A stretch of DNA of 64,000 nucleotides from Psettodes erumei. Lineage: Eukaryota; Chordata; Actinopteri; Pleuronectiformes; Psettodidae. The stretch lies in assembly GCA_016785225.1 (NCBI GenBank), contig JAFBJZ010000610.1:372001-436000 (forward strand), in the 5' to 3' direction. The notes under the pieces are model-generated. The model did no database searches and was not told the DNA's origin. It worked only from the letters and a program-made list of their open reading frames with translations. Below are positions 62,001 to 64,000 of this stretch, in pieces. How positions within the stretch are numbered: the stretch's first letter is position 1; each line of letters opens with the position of its first letter. A program made the translations under genes and the position numbers.

Positions 62001-64000
62001 AGTGCAAACAGGTATATGAAAAAACGTGTTTTTTCTCGTCGAAAAAACCTCAAAAAGGACACAAGTGTGTTTTGAGGACATGGGTGCATGGAATCATAAA
62101 AATAACACTTCAGTATCAGTCTTTGTCACTAGATAACACATTTAGAACAAAAAGTTCATGGATAACCCCTTCTGCTCAAGTGCAAAACAGGTATATGACC
62201 AAAACGTTTTTTTCGTCGAGAAAACCTCAAAAAAAAACCTCAAAAAGGACACAAGTGACAGGACATGGACATGGAATCATAAAATAAAAATAAGTAACAC
62301 AGTATCACTAGAGTCACTTTGTCATTTTAGAAAAAGTTCATGGATAACCCAAAAAGTGCAAGTGCAAATAACCCCTTCTGCACAAGTGCAAACAGGTATA
62401 TGACCAAAACGTTTTTTCTCGTCGAGAAAACCTCAAAAGGACACAAGTGTGTTTTTGAGGACATGGGTGCATGGAATCATAAAATAACACTTCAGTATCA
62501 GTCTTTGTCACTAGATAACACATTTAGAACAAAAAGTTCATGGAACCCCCCCTTCTGCACAAGTGCAAACAGGTATATGACCAAAAAAACTCGTCGAGAA
62601 AACCTCAAAAGGTGTGTGTGTGTTTTTGAGGACATGGGTGCATGGAATCATAAAATAACACTTCAGTATCAGTCTTTGTCACTAGATAACACATTTAGAA
62701 CAAAAAAGTTCATGGATAACCCCTTCTGCTCAAGTGCAAACAGGTATATGACCAAAAACGTTTTTTTCTCGTCGAGAAAACCTCAAAAAAAAGGACACAA
62801 GTGTGTTTTGAGGACATGGGTGCATGGAATCATAAAATAACACTTCAGTATCAGTCTTTGTCACTAGATAACACATTTAGAACAAAAAGTTCATGGATAA
62901 CCCCTTCTGCTCAAGTGCAAACAGGTATATGACCAAAACGTTTTTTCTCGTCAAAAAGAAAACCTCAAAAAAAAAGGACACAAGTGTGTTTTTGAGGACA
63001 TGGGTGCATGGAATCATAAAATAACACTTCAGTATCAGTCTTTGTCACTAGATAACACATTTAGAACAAAAAGTTCATGGATAACCCCTTCTGCACAAGT
63101 GCAAACAGGTATATGACCAAAACGTTTTTTTTTTTCTCGTCGAAAAACCTCAAAAAAGGACACAAGTGTTTTTTTGAGGACATGGGTGCATGGAATCATA
63201 AATAAACAAATAACAGTATTCAGTATCAGTCTTTGTCACTAGATAACACATTTAGAACAAAAAGTTCATGGGTAACCCCTTCTGCTCAAGTGCAAACAGG
63301 TATATGACCAAAACGTTTTTTTTTCTCGTCGAGAAAACCTCAAAAAAGGACACAAGTGTGTTTTTGAGGACATGGGTGCATGGAATCATAAAATAACACT
63401 TCAGTATCAGTCTTTGTCACTAGATAACACAAAAAAAAAAAGTTCATGGGTAACCCCTTCTGCACAAGTGCAAACAGGTATATGACTTTTGTGTTTTTTC
63501 TCGTCGAGAAAACCTCAAAAAGGACGGTGTGTGTTTTTGAGGACATGGGTGCATGGAATCATAAAATAACACTTCAGTATCAGTCTTTGTCAGTTAGATA
63601 ACATTAAAGAAAAAAGTTCATGGGTAACCCCTTCTGCACAAGTGCAAACAGGTATATGACAAAAAACGTTTTTTCGTCGAGAAAACCTCAAAAAGGACAC
63701 AAGTGTGTGTGAGGACAGGACATGGGTGCATGGAATCATAAAATAACACTTCAGTATCAGTCTTTGTCAGTTGATAACATTTAGAAAAAAAAGTTCATGG
63801 ATAACCCCTTCTGCAAGTGCAAACAAACAGGTATATGACTGTTGTTTTTTTTCTCGTCGAGAAAACCTCAAAAAGGACACAAGTGTGTTTTTGTGGACAT
63901 GGGTGCATGGAATCATAAAATAACACTTAGTAGTATCTTTCTTTAGATCACACATTTAGATAAAAAGTTCATGGAAATAAAGCAAAAAGTTCATGGGTAC
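53040..64000. repeat. ~180-bp tandem satellite array, probable rDNA intergenic spacer
   Basis: About 60 head-to-tail units running off the window end. A unit reads, in order: GGGGACATGGGTGC(A/C)TGGAATCATAAAATAACACTT (shown in parts: GACATGGGTGC, GGAATCATAAAATAACACTT), then CTTTGTCA, AAAAAGTTCATGG, CCCCTTCTGC, AAGTGCAAACAGG, TATGACCAAAAC, TTTTCTCG-CGAGAAAA and GGACA...GTGTTTT. Spacing between GGAATCATAAAA marks in 62.4-64.0 kb is 171-190 bp. Units left of about 59.9 kb are diverse, while those to the right form one closely related subfamily (CACTTCAGTATCAGTC, CACTAGATAACACATTTAG). Position upstream of an ETS and 18S start suggests spacer repeats. Open frames through it are artefacts. Confidence 0.9.

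Noticed and set aside
53040..64000. Many 60-180 codon frames in the satellite
   Set aside because: They repeat with the ~180-bp unit on both strands and carry no domain; open-frame length reflects low stop density in the unit.
53040..64000. CRISPR-like regular spacing of repeats
   Set aside because: Units are continuous, ~180 bp long and vary along their whole length; there are no unique spacers and the genome is eukaryotic.

Overview
The window reads as vertebrate, most likely ray-finned fish, nuclear DNA. The evidence is one spliced host-type gene (a CENP-A histone with vertebrate-style introns), a mix of mobile elements typical of fish genomes (Ty3/Gypsy chromoviruses, an endogenous retrovirus, Penelope, RTE, L2/Rex-type and Tx1-like LINEs, hAT, piggyBac, Polinton/Maverick, Helentron), and an 18S rRNA fragment followed by a long spacer-like tandem array. 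Only the CENP-A gene looks clearly intact. Nearly everything else is a mobile-element relic, often nested.

Layout. 1-1957: the end of a piggyBac transposase, an LTR fragment and a collapsed LTR-element remnant. 1958-6549: a minus-strand Gypsy chromovirus (A) with two LTRs, a broken pol and almost no gag. 6550-7468: a plus-strand Gypsy fragment joined to a LINE 3' end. About 7908-12502: an endogenous retrovirus with broken pol and env and one 3' LTR. 12503-13870: a Penelope fragment split by a 783-bp hAT element carrying a BED finger. 13967-16309 and 22244-27240: two parts of a Polinton/Maverick virus-like transposon, separated by a second Gypsy element (B, 16310-22243). B itself holds two solo LTRs with clean target-site duplications. 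The Polinton part keeps integrase, minor capsid, pVI/pX-like, major capsid, adenain-like protease and A32-type ATPase genes, all damaged; no polymerase B was found.

27420-34350: a TA microsatellite, an LTR with primer-binding site on the minus strand, an RTE LINE, a Rex/L2-type LINE end, an L2-like LINE on the minus strand and a Tx1-like fragment. 35040-38013: the CENP-A gene with a probable 5' non-coding exon and four coding exons. About 40184-52430: a Helentron (Helitron-2 type rolling-circle transposon). Its N-terminal 546 residues are spread over 15 small exons that join in frame and encode an SGNH-hydrolase-like domain. A long last exon carries a cysteine protease, zinc fingers, an HUH Rep domain, a PIF1 helicase and an EEP endonuclease, with three frameshifts and one in-frame UGA.

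52441-64000: the first ~230 nt of 18S rRNA on the minus strand, a short external transcribed spacer rich in CCTG and GGTG repeats, then ~11 kb of a ~180-bp tandem repeat running off the end. By position this array is best read as rDNA intergenic spacer. The most interesting parts are the intron-rich SGNH/protease Helentron, its junction with rDNA, the spacer array with its conserved small palindrome, and the uncharacterised Polinton left-arm genes.
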